From Daphnia carinata (lineage: Eukaryota > Arthropoda > Branchiopoda > Diplostraca > Daphniidae), in contig NC_081334.1 in NCBI RefSeq assembly GCF_022539665.2, positions 2,418,001 to 2,482,000 on the forward strand: a stretch of 64,000 nt of DNA. Reading direction: 5' to 3'. Position 1 is the first letter of the stretch. The number at the start of each line of letters is the position of its first letter. Shown here in pieces: positions 45,501 to 58,488 of the stretch. The notes under the pieces are model-generated. The model had not been told where the DNA came from. It saw nothing but the letters and a program-made list of their open reading frames with translations, and searched no databases. Position numbers and translations under genes: made by a program.

Positions 45501-48500
45501 CAAAACAAACGGAATCATTGAAATTTGTTTTGTTATCGAAAAACATCTTGGAAAGGTCAAGTGTTTTCGGAAGATGATGAAACTTAACGATTTCTTTCAA
45601 CTTGCTAACGAAACGCGGATTTTTCGTCAAGCAGATCTTCGAACGAGTTAACAATTAAAAACAAAAATCTTCCACTGCCAACTCATAGTAGTTTGTCACG
45701 CCATCGAGGAAGCCACTGAAAAACATCTGGTCATTCTCTTTGGCAAGATGGACGGTCGTGAGCACGCCCTGTTTGAACACACGCTATGAGACTTGCCAGA
45801 TGGAAAGAGTTTTGACAGTTCAAAAACAAAAAGCAAAGCAACAATAGTGGAAGGCAGAGCAACTGGCTGTTTTATTATTATTATTATTTTTCTTTTTTTT
45901 TTTTTTTTGGAAGGCTAAGTTCAGCTTCTGCCAGTGCACTGTTATGCATACTAATCAACCTATGGTTACTGGAATTGGGCCGCAAGAGATGGTAGACAAA
46001 AACGATTTACATCCAAAGACAGTTGAAACAAAGAAACGTCTGAATGGGGGGGAAGAAAAAGAAGAAAATTCTCAAGTTTTGATCTCTTGTTCTCAAGGGC
46101 AACCGTCACCTTTTTTTGTATAGACTCAACAGTTGAAGAATGGCCTTTGATACTAGAAAAAATGCTGTAGCAATCACCTGGATCTCTAACGGCACCATCC
46201 GGTCCCATTTTTAATGCCCCGCCATTTTATGCAAAGCGCCGAGGTCTCGAGCCGATTTAGGAAACAAAAAAACTCAAAAAAACTCAAAAATCCCGAAACA
46301 TTAAACGCTATCTCCAACACAAGCGTCCGTGAAGGTGAACGGCTGGAAATCCAACATTGTCGTTGAGAAAACAACATTAACTATCAAGATAGATGTTCAT
46401 TGTTTCTAACCTATCTTTATAGATTCATCTATTATCATTTAACTGCCACTGGCACCAACAAAACTGACCATTTAATTTATTTCGTCTTCGCTTCGGAAAT
46501 GCTTTCGAACGCTGTTGCGAGTTGAGGGTTAAAACGTGGCACTACATTACGCCATCGAGCTGACATTGAAACAATAACGAAGATCAAAAAAAAACAAAAA
46601 AAACAAAAAAAAAGAAAATTTCCAGGTATAGTTTATAAAGACGGGCGCCTTGCGGCAGGCTCTTAACGAAAAGCGTGACTGAGAGAAAGCGATACGATAT
46701 TAACCTTCACCTACTGACTAGTTGGAAAACATGCGCCAACAGATTGGCGATTGGAAAAAGAAGGCGATACGACCGAAACATTTGTGTGTGTGCCGTTTTG
46801 TTATCGACAGAAAATTCGCCAAGGCTACGATCTTTTGAAAGACATTTTTTTTTTTCGCACTGGACGCTGTGTGATCGACCAGAGAGAACAACGACAGGTA
46901 AAAAAAAAAAAAAAAGAAAGAAAAGAAATGACATTGCAAACGATAGACGAAAAGAGTGGAAATCGAAAAGCGTTTCCATCATTTCTGGTGGACACGTCTC
47001 ACACACGGCTGGAATTTTTTCTTGTTTAACTGGCCCATTGTGAGCACAGCGAGATGCTGGCAAAAAAAAAAGGAAACTGCGTCCTTGGCCCAGTAGGTTC
47101 TCGAGTGCCAACGTGAAATAAGCACGACGCGATAATCTAGAGGAAAGGTGAAGTGAAAAGATGGCGTACATTGCATGTAGATCAAACTGGTCCTGCAGGG
47201 CAGGGCGAGATGAAATCATTGTATGCATCCCACAAATGCATCTTCCTCTCAATGTAGGTTACAGAGGGACAGGAAAACCTCCTCCTCCACAGGTGGGAGG
47301 GAAAAAGAAGGCTCGTGTGTGCCAAAGAGGTGTTTGCTTTCGTTCAATTTCGCAAAGTGATGTCTACAAGGCGTCCTTGCCCTCAGCCTTGAGCAATTAT
47401 CGCGTCATAGATTTCGGGAAAAAAAAAAAAAAAAAAAATGAAAATTCTTTGCAAATTAGAGGACGACGACATGCGTAGGAAGATGAGGGAATCTATCGAA
47501 GTAAAAAAATGCCGAAATAAACCCAACTTTTTTAGGCAAACGATAAGAGTCTATATTTGCCTTGGGTTGGGCCCTGGCTGTCGCCTTGTTCTCTCGTGCA
47601 TAGTAATGCTAAATGAAACTTTTCGTTTTGCGCCCTTTTGTTTTCAATAGACTTTCATTTTTTTTTTTTGTTGTTGTCTTGTTTTACTTCTTTTAAATTC
47701 TGCTAAAAACTGGCTTTTTTTTTTTTTTTTTTTCGTTTTTGTTCTTTTTGTTTGTCGAGCATTCCGAAACTGTGGAGACACAGACGGCACATACTTTGCA
47801 TAGATCGGATGCCCACAAAAGGGATGAATGCCAAGCACGGTGTGTGCCAGCAGCTAGAAACAGCCTTGGCATGTTTTGTTATTTTTCAGCAACCAAAAGT
47901 GATGTAGGACGAAAACGAGTAGGAGGATTGCATCCTACCCCTGTTGATTTTGCTCAATCTGAATTTACAATTCCTTTTTGATTAAATACCGATGAAAATA
48001 TTTTGGCCACGCCAAAACAATTTCCGCGAGAGTTAGAAATCCCGTTCGTTTCTTGTTGAGACGGTGCCGCACATACCATGATTCTGATATCGCTCCTCGG
48101 AGGAGTTTTGTATGTGTACGTAACACATACGTGTACGCGCATTTCGAATCGACGCGGTGAAAAAACGCAAACGCCATCTAGCGGCCGAATTTGCAAAAAA
48201 ACTACTTCTTACTACGAGATGGCGCTAGAGTCAAGATTTTCTGATTAAATAATAATAAAATGAATAAATTCATGAAGGATCCCCCCGTAAAGGCAAGCAA
48301 TAAAATTATTACGAGTGACACGTAACCTGTAAACAAAAAGAAAAATAAAAAAAAAAAAAAAAACAGAAAAAAAAACTACCACTTTTGTTAGCATAGGTTA
48401 CGTAGATGCATGTTCTAACAGTTTCAGCGTGTATGCGGTCACGCACCCGATGCTCCCGTGCGTAAAATACGGAAAGCTAGTCCCAATTCACCTTCAAAAA

Positions 48501-48899
48501 AAAACAAAAAAAAACATTGTCGAAGTAACGACGTCACCCAATGTACGGACATAATGGCAGGGAGTTGGTAAAAAAAATAAAAGGAGAGGGGGCCACGGCC
48601 AGGGTATTTTTACATCCAACATGATTCGTGAACGGCGTAAACGACCGTTTCGCGTGACTACTATACAATCTGATCCCCCGACCCCGTCTATTGACTTCTT
48701 CGTTACACTCGGCCGTCTTTTTATTTCTTTTCCCCGTTCCTCGTTGTGTGGAATTTCGTGGATAAGAAAAACTAACGGAATGACGAGGCCGAAATTCATG
48801 GCGAGCAAATGACTCTAATAACGGGCTGAATTTCCTTCATACAAACGATCGCTAGCTTTCTTATCCTGTTCCAAAGATAATTGTAATTTTTTCGGTAGC

Positions 48900-48941
<42 letters not shown>

Positions 48942-51900
48942 GGCTACAGGAAATCGTGATTTCGCCTCTGGAACCATAAAAAATGGAACGCACGCCAGAA
49001 AAAAAAAAAAAAAAGAAGCAATCGAAATGCAAAACGCCAGCAAAAAGAACAAACATCGTTTCTTCCGCTAGAGGTTAATCACCTAATCACGCCTAACGCG
49101 TTCAATCATAATGGCTTCCCCCCCCCCCACCTTCAAATATCTATATCCAATTTAGTCAATCATATATTTAGAGATAAACTCGCCAAATCGATTGGGGACC
49201 AATCAAATTCAAATCAAAAGGATCGTGAAATACCCCCCCCCCCCCCCAAAGAAGAAAGAAAAGCAAAAAAAAAAAAAACAAATGCTCTTTTTTCATGGAA
49301 TCCTCATTCAAGAAGCGCAAAGCGACGACAAGATGGCGGCTCAAATTTTGTTTTTCCAGTTTGCGTTTCTACTTGTAACATCTCAAAGACAAACAAGAAA
49401 AAACAAAAAAAAAAAAAAAAAACAAAAAACAAAAACGAGAGGCCAATAAACGCATCCGGTGCAAACGACGGGTCTTTTGTTACCGTCCATTGAAATCGGA
49501 TCGCACGTTGTGCTACCGCGCACGATAGAAATAAGGTATCTTTCTACGGCCCCCGCCCCAAAAAAAGGGGTAGGTGTAGTATGTCAAAACAGATATCTGT
49601 CCTTTCCCTGCGCTGTAACATGGCCCTCAAATTGCGTATCAAATAAAAAAAAAAAAAATAAATTTTGGACAATGGATGGCAAGAACATTCGTCCAGTTAC
49701 AAGACCCCTATTTAAGCTGTTCCAGACGAAAGAAAGAAAGACGGGCGACAATTTGACACCTCCGCCCATTTAAACTGACACGCGAACTCCGGTTTAGAAA
49801 AAAAAACAACACGACACGCCATTAGAGACACACTCCGACTGTCGAAAAACAAACAACGAACGAAACGGAAAAAAAAAAAAAAGAAAAGAAATTGAAGTTT
49901 TGTAAGGGACGCGCATAATCTAAGGGCTAATAAATTGCGTGCGGGCGTTGCCAGCCAATCCCGACCAAAAAAAAAAAAGAGGGCGCATGTTTATAATAAC
50001 GGGACGCATCATCTCGTTTCCATATTCATCGTTGAAAAATTCATGAAAAAAAAAAAAAAAAAATTAAAAAGAAACTGACCTGGACTCGAGTTTGGACATC
50101 GTTGGAGTGTCGCCAAGTCTGCGGTGCTGGACTGCCGGCCCGTTTCGATTTTTCTGCCGTTATAGCGGTGGCAGCAGAGGTCACCTTGTCCGATTTGGTA
50201 GCCGATTCCGTCATGATCGTCGTCGGGCATTTTTCAAAAATGAGGACCCTCTCGGCGACGGAGCCCCGCGTCAAAAACGGCCGGATGGGGATGCCCGTCG
50301 ACGTGTACTGGACAGGCAATCCGACCGACGTCACGTGATGTCCGCCAGCGCCGAGCTGTTGCAGATTGCGTTCGCGCAAATGCTGTTTCTGCTGCACCGT
50401 CAACTCCGGATGGGGCAGCGGGGAGGACGTCGGGCTCGTGTTCGACCCGCAACCCGTCGGCTGCGGTTCGGGCGATTTGCGCATTTTGCGCGTTTTCATC
50501 CGCCGCAACGCCTCCAAATTCAAGCCGCCATTGCCGGACAGCTGCGACTGTTGTGCAGATGCTTGCAATTCATCGGCCGGATCGACGGATGCAGGCGGAC
50601 GAACCGGAGACCACTCGTTGATTTGAACGCCGGAACGCCACGGCACCGCGCAAGTATTGACAGCGGGGCGGGTCGGACCTTCGAAACGACTGCGGGTCTC
50701 CGAGACGACATTGGGTTGCGGAGAGTTTTGCGCTTTGCCGATCGTCCTGGAATCCTCCAGCCTTTGCTGAGTGAGCGGGTTAGCCTGGGCCGCTTGGTAA
50801 CGAACCTTGGCGTAATCGACGGTTGAAACCCCGGCCACGGGCACCGTTTCAGACAGTTTGACGGTGCGCGGGGAGGTGGATCGCGCCGGCGAACCATCGC
50901 GGATGGCCAACGTTATGGGACCCGGGCTATTTTCTCTGCTGACGGACGTGGCGGATCTCGGCGTCGGTTCCGTGATTTTCAAGCGACCCACCAGCGATTC
51001 GAGCTCATCCTCGACATTGCCGCCGGTTCGGGGCGTCGGGGCGATCCGTTGATGTCGCTCTCTCGTTTTCTTGATCAACGACTGATGAAACTGATCGCTG
51101 GGTGTTGGAGAATTAGGAACTGCGACCTCATCAATGACGCGGCCCGTCTTGAGGGCGTTGATTAACTTTTCCTCTTCCTTGTCCACTTCGCTCGTGTTGG
51201 ACGCCGATGACTTGGGTGTCGCGGCAACCGGGTGGTGGGCCGCCACTTCGGCTACGACGGTCACCTTGTGATATTGAACTGGGCCGGGCGAGACGACGCG
51301 CTTGACCGGCCAACTGGGCGAACTATGAGATGCATTCGCCAGTTCGATGCGGGTGGCGAATCTTTGGGCCCGGCTTTTGACAGTGCCCGACGGTTCCGCT
51401 GCCTGTCCAGGTGACGTCCGATTACTTGACTGCACGGCTTCCTGGAACGACGGCGAACTCCTCACCGCCACGTCGGCCGGTGGCTCCGAGTGCGTCGGCC
51501 GATTCGACGTTCCACGCGCCGATTCGTAGTTGAGGCCCTTCATTTCGAAGCGCTTGAGGGCCGTCTGAATGGTGGAAGCCGCACTGGCTGTCGGTTGGTG
51601 GACGCCAGTAGGTGATGGCGAGACCGTTCGCGCTCTAGCCGCTAATCTGGCCTTATCTTCGTGAACGAAACTATTCACCAGTTGTTCCAGAGTGGCGTCC
51701 AATTGCGGACTGGCCAACAATTCGACCGGAGATAAAGACGATCCCGATTTCGGCCTCTCCGACACGCTTCGACGATCTATCGACGAGCTTCGCATCTGAC
51801 GGAAGGCCGGTGTGGTGGTGGCAACGTCGCCGCCTGGACCCTCCGTCTCCGCCGAATGTAAATGAAGCAGCTCATTGGGCGTTAATCCTTTCGACTTCCA

Positions 51901-52863
51901 CGTTTGGTAAATGGCTTCTGCGTGATCCGAAATTTGTTTGGCGATGGCCTGAATGTCCTGTTCGGCCGAATTCTGCCTCATCAGCTGGTCGTAAAGTTCG
52001 TTTGGATCGACGGCCATTTTGCTGGGCGACGAGACGTCCGACTGTATGAGCGGAGTCTGCGAGCCAGAGCGGTGATGAGTCCGCACCTCGACCGACTTGA
52101 AAGCGGCCAGTTTTGCTGCTTGGATCACGGCCTCTGGTCCGTCTGCCGTGCGCGCTGAAGGCCGTGCGTTGGGGTCGCGAAGCGTCGCACCGATGGCCAC
52201 CAAATCCGGATGCTGCTCTAGAAGATAAGAGGCAGTGGCCGGCTCCAGAGTCGCATGACTGTCCAAGACGATTTCACACGAATGTCGGCCGCTTGCGTTC
52301 GCCCCCCAGTGTCTGTGAACGATGACAGGGATGGCGTAACCAAAGTGGACCGTGCGGCACTGGAAGCCGCGAGATCGTCCCTGATGGATGAGACAGGCGT
52401 TGAGACTGGGGTAGTGGACGTGACGGGACGAGGCCACGTGGACTGAGCAACTTAAGAAGGTGGTGGGGCGGCTGGCCAGCCGTACGCAAGACACTCCGTC
52501 GTAGTCTCCGAGCGTGGCCGCTGAGGGTGGGGTGCTAACTACGCGGCCGTTGACGGCTGCCGTGACAATGATGGGACTGGCCAATTCACCGCATTCTCCT
52601 GTTATGAAATTTAAAAAAGACAAATATAATCATCTTTTTTTTTTTTTTTATTGATTGGATTAAGTTTTAAAGTGTTTTGTTGGCAGAGCGATATAGTTGA
52701 CTACAGTTTTTCTTATCTTATCACCGTCCAGCAACCACCCCCTTGAGGAGGTGATCAGCTGGTTGGGGCCCCCCGCCGGAATGTTGGCCAGACGAACCGT
52801 ATGGAATTTGAGAAAAGAAACAGAGCTAAAACCAAAAGCGGATTGGACGGAGAAGATTAACAT
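39574..52863 (-). CDS. PPP2R3A: PP2A regulatory subunit B'' (PR72/PR130 family)
   Basis: Eleven exons join in frame to about 1436 residues. Exon 1 (52863-52725, MLIFSVQSAFGFSSVSFLKF) splices to a 2.5-kb exon (52598-50080). That exon encodes a long, Ser/Pro/Thr-rich, probably disordered region, as in the PR130 form. After a 7.5-kb intron, nine exons (42505-42393, 42265-42136, 41999-41896, 41758-41512, 41403-41160, 41074-40876, 40806-40680, 40606-40421, 40362-40280) and the last one (39793-39574) encode the conserved core. It includes FYYPTGRPISKEQLDASLLR, ACGCPYYWKAILF and VVDTHPGLTFLKEAAEFHSR. EF-hand loops are visible in ELDKDHDLFIDKKDL and CMDLDGDGFLSMYELEYFYE. This subunit binds the PP2A A/C core and directs it to substrates in a calcium-sensitive way. 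Exons before 52863 cannot be excluded. Confidence 0.92.
43807..43983 (-). CDS. PPP2R3A: Possible alternative first coding exon of the PP2A B'' gene
   Basis: An ATG at 43983 opens 59 codons (MVNVRCQACQAKYRLLAAKR, later FPYRPPIQRRPRSYIIQPNS) up to a donor TCTCTG|GTAGAT in phase 0. The next core exon, at 42505, also begins in phase 0. Splicing to it would give a protein of about 609 residues lacking the disordered N-terminus, like the PR72 form of vertebrate PPP2R3A. The human PR72 and this sequence are not obviously alike, so the parallel is in architecture only. Confidence 0.4.
48171..48227. promoter_or_regulatory. Pair of CTCF-like motifs in divergent orientation
   Basis: The minus strand of 48171-48183 reads CCGCTAGATGGCG and the plus strand near 48211-48227 reads CTACGAGATGGCGCTAG. 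Both match the AGATGGCGC-type core of arthropod and vertebrate CTCF sites. They lie about 40 bp apart between the two putative first exons of the PP2A gene. Confidence 0.4.
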
Positions 52864-55800
52864 AATCTAAAAATGGAAATAGATGCGGTACTTGATCGGG
52901 AAAAAAAAAACAACTAAAATCACGGGTTAAAGAGATTTTTTTTTTTTTAACGGTACGGAAGCTTACGATTTGCAAAACAGCGGGCCATCATTTTCCCCCT
53001 AAAAAACAAAAAAAATTTGGAGTTTTGAAATTTTGAGAATTGATTTCTTCCGGCTGACGGATGAATAATGATTGCTTGCGAGCCTTGTACGGCAGAACGG
53101 TGCCTTTCAGACTGTTTTTCGGGAGGGGGTTTTGTGCGGATGGTTCTATTTCTGAATCTCCAAGGCAGGCGAAGACGAGCGAAAAAAAAAAGAAAACGTG
53201 GGGAGGAACAGAAAAACCCTCCTCCTTTTTTTTTTTTCAAAAATGAACAGTTCGGGTGCAGCAACGGAACTTTTCTCGGGGGCTCCGGCAGGCTAATTAT
53301 ATGTGAGTGTGTCTTCTCCCGGGCCGAACATAGCGAGACCAGACGTCAGAGAGAGAGGGACGGACCAGATGTGGCCAACTCAAACTGACAGATCAACAAA
53401 CGGAGAAAAAATGTGCCAGGAAATCGGAAAGAGATCCGGGCGCGTCAACGCAGCGCGAGCTTTTGAACGTTGAAAATGACGATCGATGGCGTACACGACA
53501 CACATACACACACACACACACACGAGAGATGAAAAAGTGTGAAAAGAAGAAGACAACAATTGGATAAATCTTTTTTTTTTTTCTTTTTTAAGTAAATTAA
53601 CTTTTTGCGTAGTTCCCAAAAACTGATGGATGGCGTTTATTTTTTTTGTTTTGTCTTCGCCAGAGGAGCGATACGTCTCACAGGGCTGTCAGCTGCACGA
53701 GAACAATTTCGAATCGGACATCAAATTAAAAAATCCCAGTTATTTCTCGCAATTTCTTTCCTCCCTCCTTTTTTTTTTTCTTGGCCAAAAAACCCGTCCC
53801 CAAAAATGACACCTAAACTGATATAAGAAAAAAAAAAAAAAAAAAAGAAACCTTTGCGTGTGCGTGGTAAACACAGAAATAATAACATTCACAAGGTGGA
53901 GCCCCGCACCAACGCCCTTGTTAACCATCCTTATATTTTTGGAGAGGGCTTTCTCTTTTTTGCCGATGTCTTGTCGTCCATTTTCGAAAATCCTATCGTG
54001 AGCACTGGTTCATGAAAACTAGAAGCCACAGACTTAATTCGAGAACTGGCCGTTGTCGATATCATCTTTCCGCAAATCGTGTGTGTGTGTGTGTGTGTGT
54101 GGCTGACTTGACGAGCTGTTAAGACTTTCCACAAAGACCAACTTTCTTGCCCTCGTCTTTTTTGCGGTTTCTCTCCTATCTTCTATCCAAATAACATGTG
54201 TGTGTGTGCCTTCTCTTTTAATCTGCCGGCCAATAGGGAAAAAAATAAAAAATAAAACAAATAAATGAAAAAAAGATGGAACAGACAGTGGACTATGATT
54301 GGAAAGTAGCCCAGATTGAGGTTTTTCTAGATATTCTTTCTACCTGGCAATTTCTTATTAGTGATATTTCGGTGTGTTGGGAGAAGAAGAAGAAGAAAAA
54401 AAAAAAAAAAAAAAGGAGAACCGAGTTTATACGAAAAGGCGTGAACAAGGAGAAACTTGTAAAGGTGAATGAACGTTTCGTGACGTCATTGATTATTCTC
54501 ACAGCTTCGGTTGCTTTCTTCTTCTTCCTCGCCCTTCTTTCTTTTTTAACTTAACATGAAGCTTTTTTTTTTTTTCCCTTCTTTTTATTATTTATACACC
54601 ACACACACACACACACACACACACACACCGCCCATATTGCTACCATGTATAGACTTTAGTCGAGCGGCGGAACCCGCAATGGCGGTTTTTGACGACACGC
54701 ATTTCTCTATTATTTAAATATAGGGTCCGAGCAGGTGCAACGCTATGACGGATGGATGGAAGAGAAATCGCTATTTCATCATTTTTGCGCGTGTTGTTTA
54801 GAGGCAAACGAACGCCAAACGAAAATTGAACGCAGCTGTAAAGCAGCCGCCTACGAAAAAAAAAGCGCATCTGAATACATGTATTTTTTTTTCCCTTCTT
54901 TTCTTGTTTTTGTTTCCGTCCAGCCTGCAGCCAAAATGCTCGGCGGTGAACAGCCTCTCCAAGCACCGCCTCTCCCTCCGTTCAGCCGCTCACGTTTTGA
55001 ACATATAAGGACACGCAGCGCTGCTAACTCTCATCACGGGGCACGGCTCACTAATATTTGTGTAGAGGCACGTCGTCCGACACTGCCGACTGCTGCTTTT
55101 CACGTTTTGTTACACTTCCGCAAAAAGCTCTGGCTTCGTAAGAAACGATCGGCCCAACGAGATTGTTTCGATTTCTGATTGAGTTTCCCAATTTTGACAC
55201 ACAAAGCCCGAAAGCTACTTGTGCAACTTACCGAGGCAAGGTCATCAAGGTGCTCCCTACATTTCTTATTCCATGAAGTTTGCCTTGCCCTCATACGTAC
55301 ACACACGCAGACACACCACACACACACACATCAATCCTCTTTCTTGCTTATTTACTTCGTTTCAACTGGCTTCAAAGATGGAAGAATCACAAAAAACAAA
55401 AAACAGGGAGGCCCTGGAGGGACTCGTCAAGCAGCAGCACCCACGAAACAAAAAAAGACTAACTAGTAGCCTCGCCCTGAGCTCTTCACACGGGGTACAC
55501 GTACAAGATGTGTCGATAGGCAAAACAAAATAACCAACTAGATGTTAAATTTATCTCAAACGGCTTACCAATGACGGGGATTTACCGGCGATGCGTTTGC
55601 TCGTGGAGTTTTCGAAAACAGACGACACATTGAGCAAAACAACGAGCCGAAGGGTTTGTGCCTCTAGGTGAGACGAGAAATAGAGTTGAATACACGCGAA
55701 ATGCACACACACAAAACACTACACGCACACGCACGACTGAAAAAAACAGCAGGAAGAAAGCTTGATGATTTGTGCGTCCTTACTCCTTGGGATTCCACGG

Positions 55801-56995
55801 AACTCTGATGGCGCTCTCTCCAGTATACACCCGGGCCCCCCTCACATCGCACAGTCCTTCTCGTCTTTTTGTCTTGTATTATTTTTAAACCGCCCACAGT
55901 TCCTCCAGGCTTTTTTTTTTTTCTTTCTGTTTTTCAACTTCTCTTCTTTCGTTTTATCATAGTTTTTCTTTTCACACCACCATTCTGCCCAACCTAGGGT
56001 ATACTTGGTGCCTGAACCTGAAAAACACATGATGGCGGCTTTGAATAACAGTTTGTTTCCTCCCACTTTTGTCCTCCATTTCTCGACTGCATGGTTTCGT
56101 ACGACCGGAGGAAATACATTTCAATTTGGGAGCTACATCTTACATGGAAAGAGACCAGTTATTCTACGAAATGTATCGGTTTATCAAGCGGATGCTGATG
56201 AATTCGACCATTTCCTAGTTACAGCAGCGATTCTTAATATCTGGTCGTTTTCTTTCGATTACTTTGTCGGAATGGGTTGCTGCCACCTGTGAGCATTCGG
56301 CAGGGCAGCCAAAAGACGTTCACTGGTCAATCCTTAAATACATTTATCGCTTATCTTAATGATTTACTACAATCGGTAGATCAGTTCTAACATTTTCTAG
56401 GAATATTACCTCAACTCAAAAGTGCAGCCAACCAGCAAAAAGAAGATAATCAGTAACTATTGTAAAGCAGAAATTTAATGAACACTTTGTTAAACGTCAC
56501 TAACTTTTTTTGCCCCCTTCTCCAGTAGGTGATGAAATTCGTTGGTAATTAGTACAGACCGACACTTTCGAGAGATTTTACGATACACAGTAAGTTGTTA
56601 TGCAACTTCAAATAACGCAGGGTTTTGTAGAGCACGAAACACGAGGTAAAAATAACCAGTTCTTCACATCCCGTTTCTTGACCACGTTTCGCAGAAGACA
56701 AAATAGCGCACTTACAGCTGTTCTGCAACGTGGGGGCTTTGAGGCACCAATTATTGCAACCATTGGGCTATGTGTAAATAAGCCTCATTGTATACCTCTT
56801 GTACTAAAAGAACGATTACTTTTCAAAATGAAAACGCATAAAACGGTAATACAATTATTTTGGATGTCTTATTATTTTAAGCCTTCGGCAGGGCACGAAG
56901 GTTTTTAGGACTCAACAACTATCGAATCTTAACGAAATTTCTGTATTAGGGTTGACACGAAAAATTTTATTTCAATAGTTTATGAATAGCTCAGT
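52864..56995. other. Spacer between PP2A B'' and CSN6 genes with microsatellites
   Basis: It probably contains the PP2A promoter and 5' UTR. Microsatellites: CA run at about 53501-53522, GT run at about 54079-54101, CA run at 54600-54628, and shorter CA runs near 55300-55330. Long A/T runs occur near 53829-53846 and 54398-54414. GAACATATAAGGACACGCAG near 54998 resembles a core promoter but has no matching gene. A 102-codon frame from 56600 lacks support. Confidence 0.5.
56032..56292 (+). CDS. Hypothetical small protein, 86 residues, weak support
   Basis: An ATGGCGGC start opens an 86-codon frame (MAALNNSLFPPTFVLHFSTA, GGNTFQFGSYILHGKRPVIL, then VSVYQADADEFDHFLVTAA). The composition is protein-like rather than homopolymer-derived. 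I do not recognise the family, there is no visible TATA box, and chance is not excluded. A slightly longer start lies in frame at 56005. Confidence 0.25.
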   Translation: MAALNNSLFPPTFVLHFSTAWFRTTGGNTFQFGSYILHGKRPVILRNVSVYQADADEFDHFLVTAAILNIWSFSFDYFVGMGCCHL

Positions 56996-58206
56996 TCAAA
57001 AAAAGAGACCTCGCATTCGGCGACCCATTATGCCTTGGCGATCGCAGAGTATGTTGAATTTGGTGACAAATTGGTGAAGGTCGTGGCAAGCTTTAGTAAT
57101 GGATGCCAAATACGTCTGCAGCAAGACATCATTGTATTGCTGAATTATAAGAAAAAAACAAAAACAAAAAGTAAGTTATAAAACCCAGAAACATAATGGG
57201 AAATTTTTACCTTACAGTGTAATATTCTTCCTGGAAAATTTCCGAATTGAGTACAGGTAGTCTGTGAGTCAGAGATTTGGCTTCCCGCAAAACTTCGTGT
57301 GATTTTGGTACTTCTCCACGTTCCATGGCCCGAATGTATTCCAATATCAATCGTACTCGGTTAGCAAGCATTTTTACTGCGTTGTGCTGAGCTTGCAATT
57401 GCTCCGCCACTGTTTATAAATAGGTAATTAATGTATTGTAGATGTTAAAGAAGCAAGAAACCACCTTGAGAACTTTCAGCAGAATCTCCAGACGCCATCC
57501 TGGCGACATGATCAACTCCAATCCTTTCTGCTTCCTCTGTAGCCAATGTGTAGCTCAGCTCAACAAATAGCATGGTAGCCTCTCCATTGACAAGATCAAT
57601 TACAGACTCGTACATTGTGACAGGAAGGTCAGCATTTCGTGTAAATGGATTGAGCTTCAGAATGACAGGGCTTTCGTTGATTTCACAAATTTGCTTATGG
57701 ACATGTATGTCAGATTCATTTGGAGTATCACCTGTGGTATACCAACCCAGGAAGTCCATATCACTAAACACCTGCTTGACTGAATATTTTCAAATACTTT
57801 TGTGGTAAAATGGACATTCCACTGTGCTTTAAAAAATACTAATATATACATTGTTCCTCTTTAGTGTTGTAGTAGTCTCGGTCAATCACAATGTTGTCAA
57901 TAACAGTGAATACAAGTTCAAATGAATTCATGATTTCCAAACTCCTGCCTTTCTGTTTTCCAATAAGTGCACCAATCACTGTGAATTTTTTGTGGATAAA
58001 ATAATAGAATTTAAACATGTATGATAAACACAAAACACATAGTGAACAAATGTACCTTGCTGTGCTTTGCCTTCTTGTGCTCGTACTCGAGTCCAGTGTT
58101 CCGATATGTTCATGACAACCAAAGGGTGCAGTAATACAGATATACTCCCCGTAGCTCCTGATGAAGCCATCACATTCAGATTCTGGTTGCTTTCTTCGAC
58201 ATCCAT
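56996..58206 (-). CDS. CSN6: COP9 signalosome subunit 6
   Basis: Five exons (58206-58056, 57978-57850, 57779-57465, 57409-57216, 57139-56996) join in frame to 310 residues, the usual length. The MPN domain begins with [20 protein letters not shown] and continues with [20 protein letters not shown]. It lacks the JAMM zinc motif, as expected for CSN6, which pairs with the catalytic CSN5. [20 protein letters not shown] and the C-terminal MRGLFF are family hallmarks. The complex removes NEDD8 from cullin ubiquitin ligases. The gene lies head to head with TACO1. Confidence 0.96.
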
Positions 58207-58488
58207 TGTATTTATGATTCTAAAAATGGGAATTCAGATATGTAACACCTGCAAGTCTATAACAGCTAACACAACACTGTTTATGCTCTGTCTGCTGAAG
58301 TCAAGCAGCCGATGTTTGCGGCAAGATCGACTAGCAGACGAATCATCTCAAGCATGTCGTCTAGCAGTTTTGCATAAACCCAAATTTTTTTACAATTCAA
58401 ATCACATTAGGGATATATTGTAAAAACATTATTCAGGACTTGTTTTTTTTACTACATACATCTGCATGTAAAACTAATATAGCTAGAA
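58207..58488. promoter_or_regulatory. Divergent promoter of CSN6 and TACO1
   Basis: Only 282 bp separate the two start codons, which point away from each other. Both 5' UTRs and both promoters must lie here unless transcripts overlap. I see no TATA box. Confidence 0.6.

Larger units (their letters stand above)
42506..50079. other. PPP2R3A: 7.5-kb homopolymer-rich intron of the PP2A gene
   Basis: The intron is packed with long A or T runs (for example 42051-42074, 44909-44932, 47706-47731, and a T run of over 35 at 48902-48939) and C runs (43674-43687, 49230-49247). Most open frames inside it are Lys- or Phe-rich by-products of these runs. Two items stand out and are listed separately: a possible alternative first exon and a pair of CTCF-like words. 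Confidence 0.7.

Noticed and set aside
46707-47252. 181-codon minus-strand frame in the PP2A intron
   Set aside because: It runs through A/T runs encoding Phe and Lys strings and has no family resemblance or splice context.
52599-52623. ATG at 52623 as the start of the long PP2A exon
   Set aside because: These bases are intron: CATAACAG just after it is a good acceptor, and the exon at 52863-52725 joins in the right phase.
54735-55178. 147-codon + frame upstream of the PP2A gene
   Set aside because: Low-complexity composition, no splice support and no recognisable domain.
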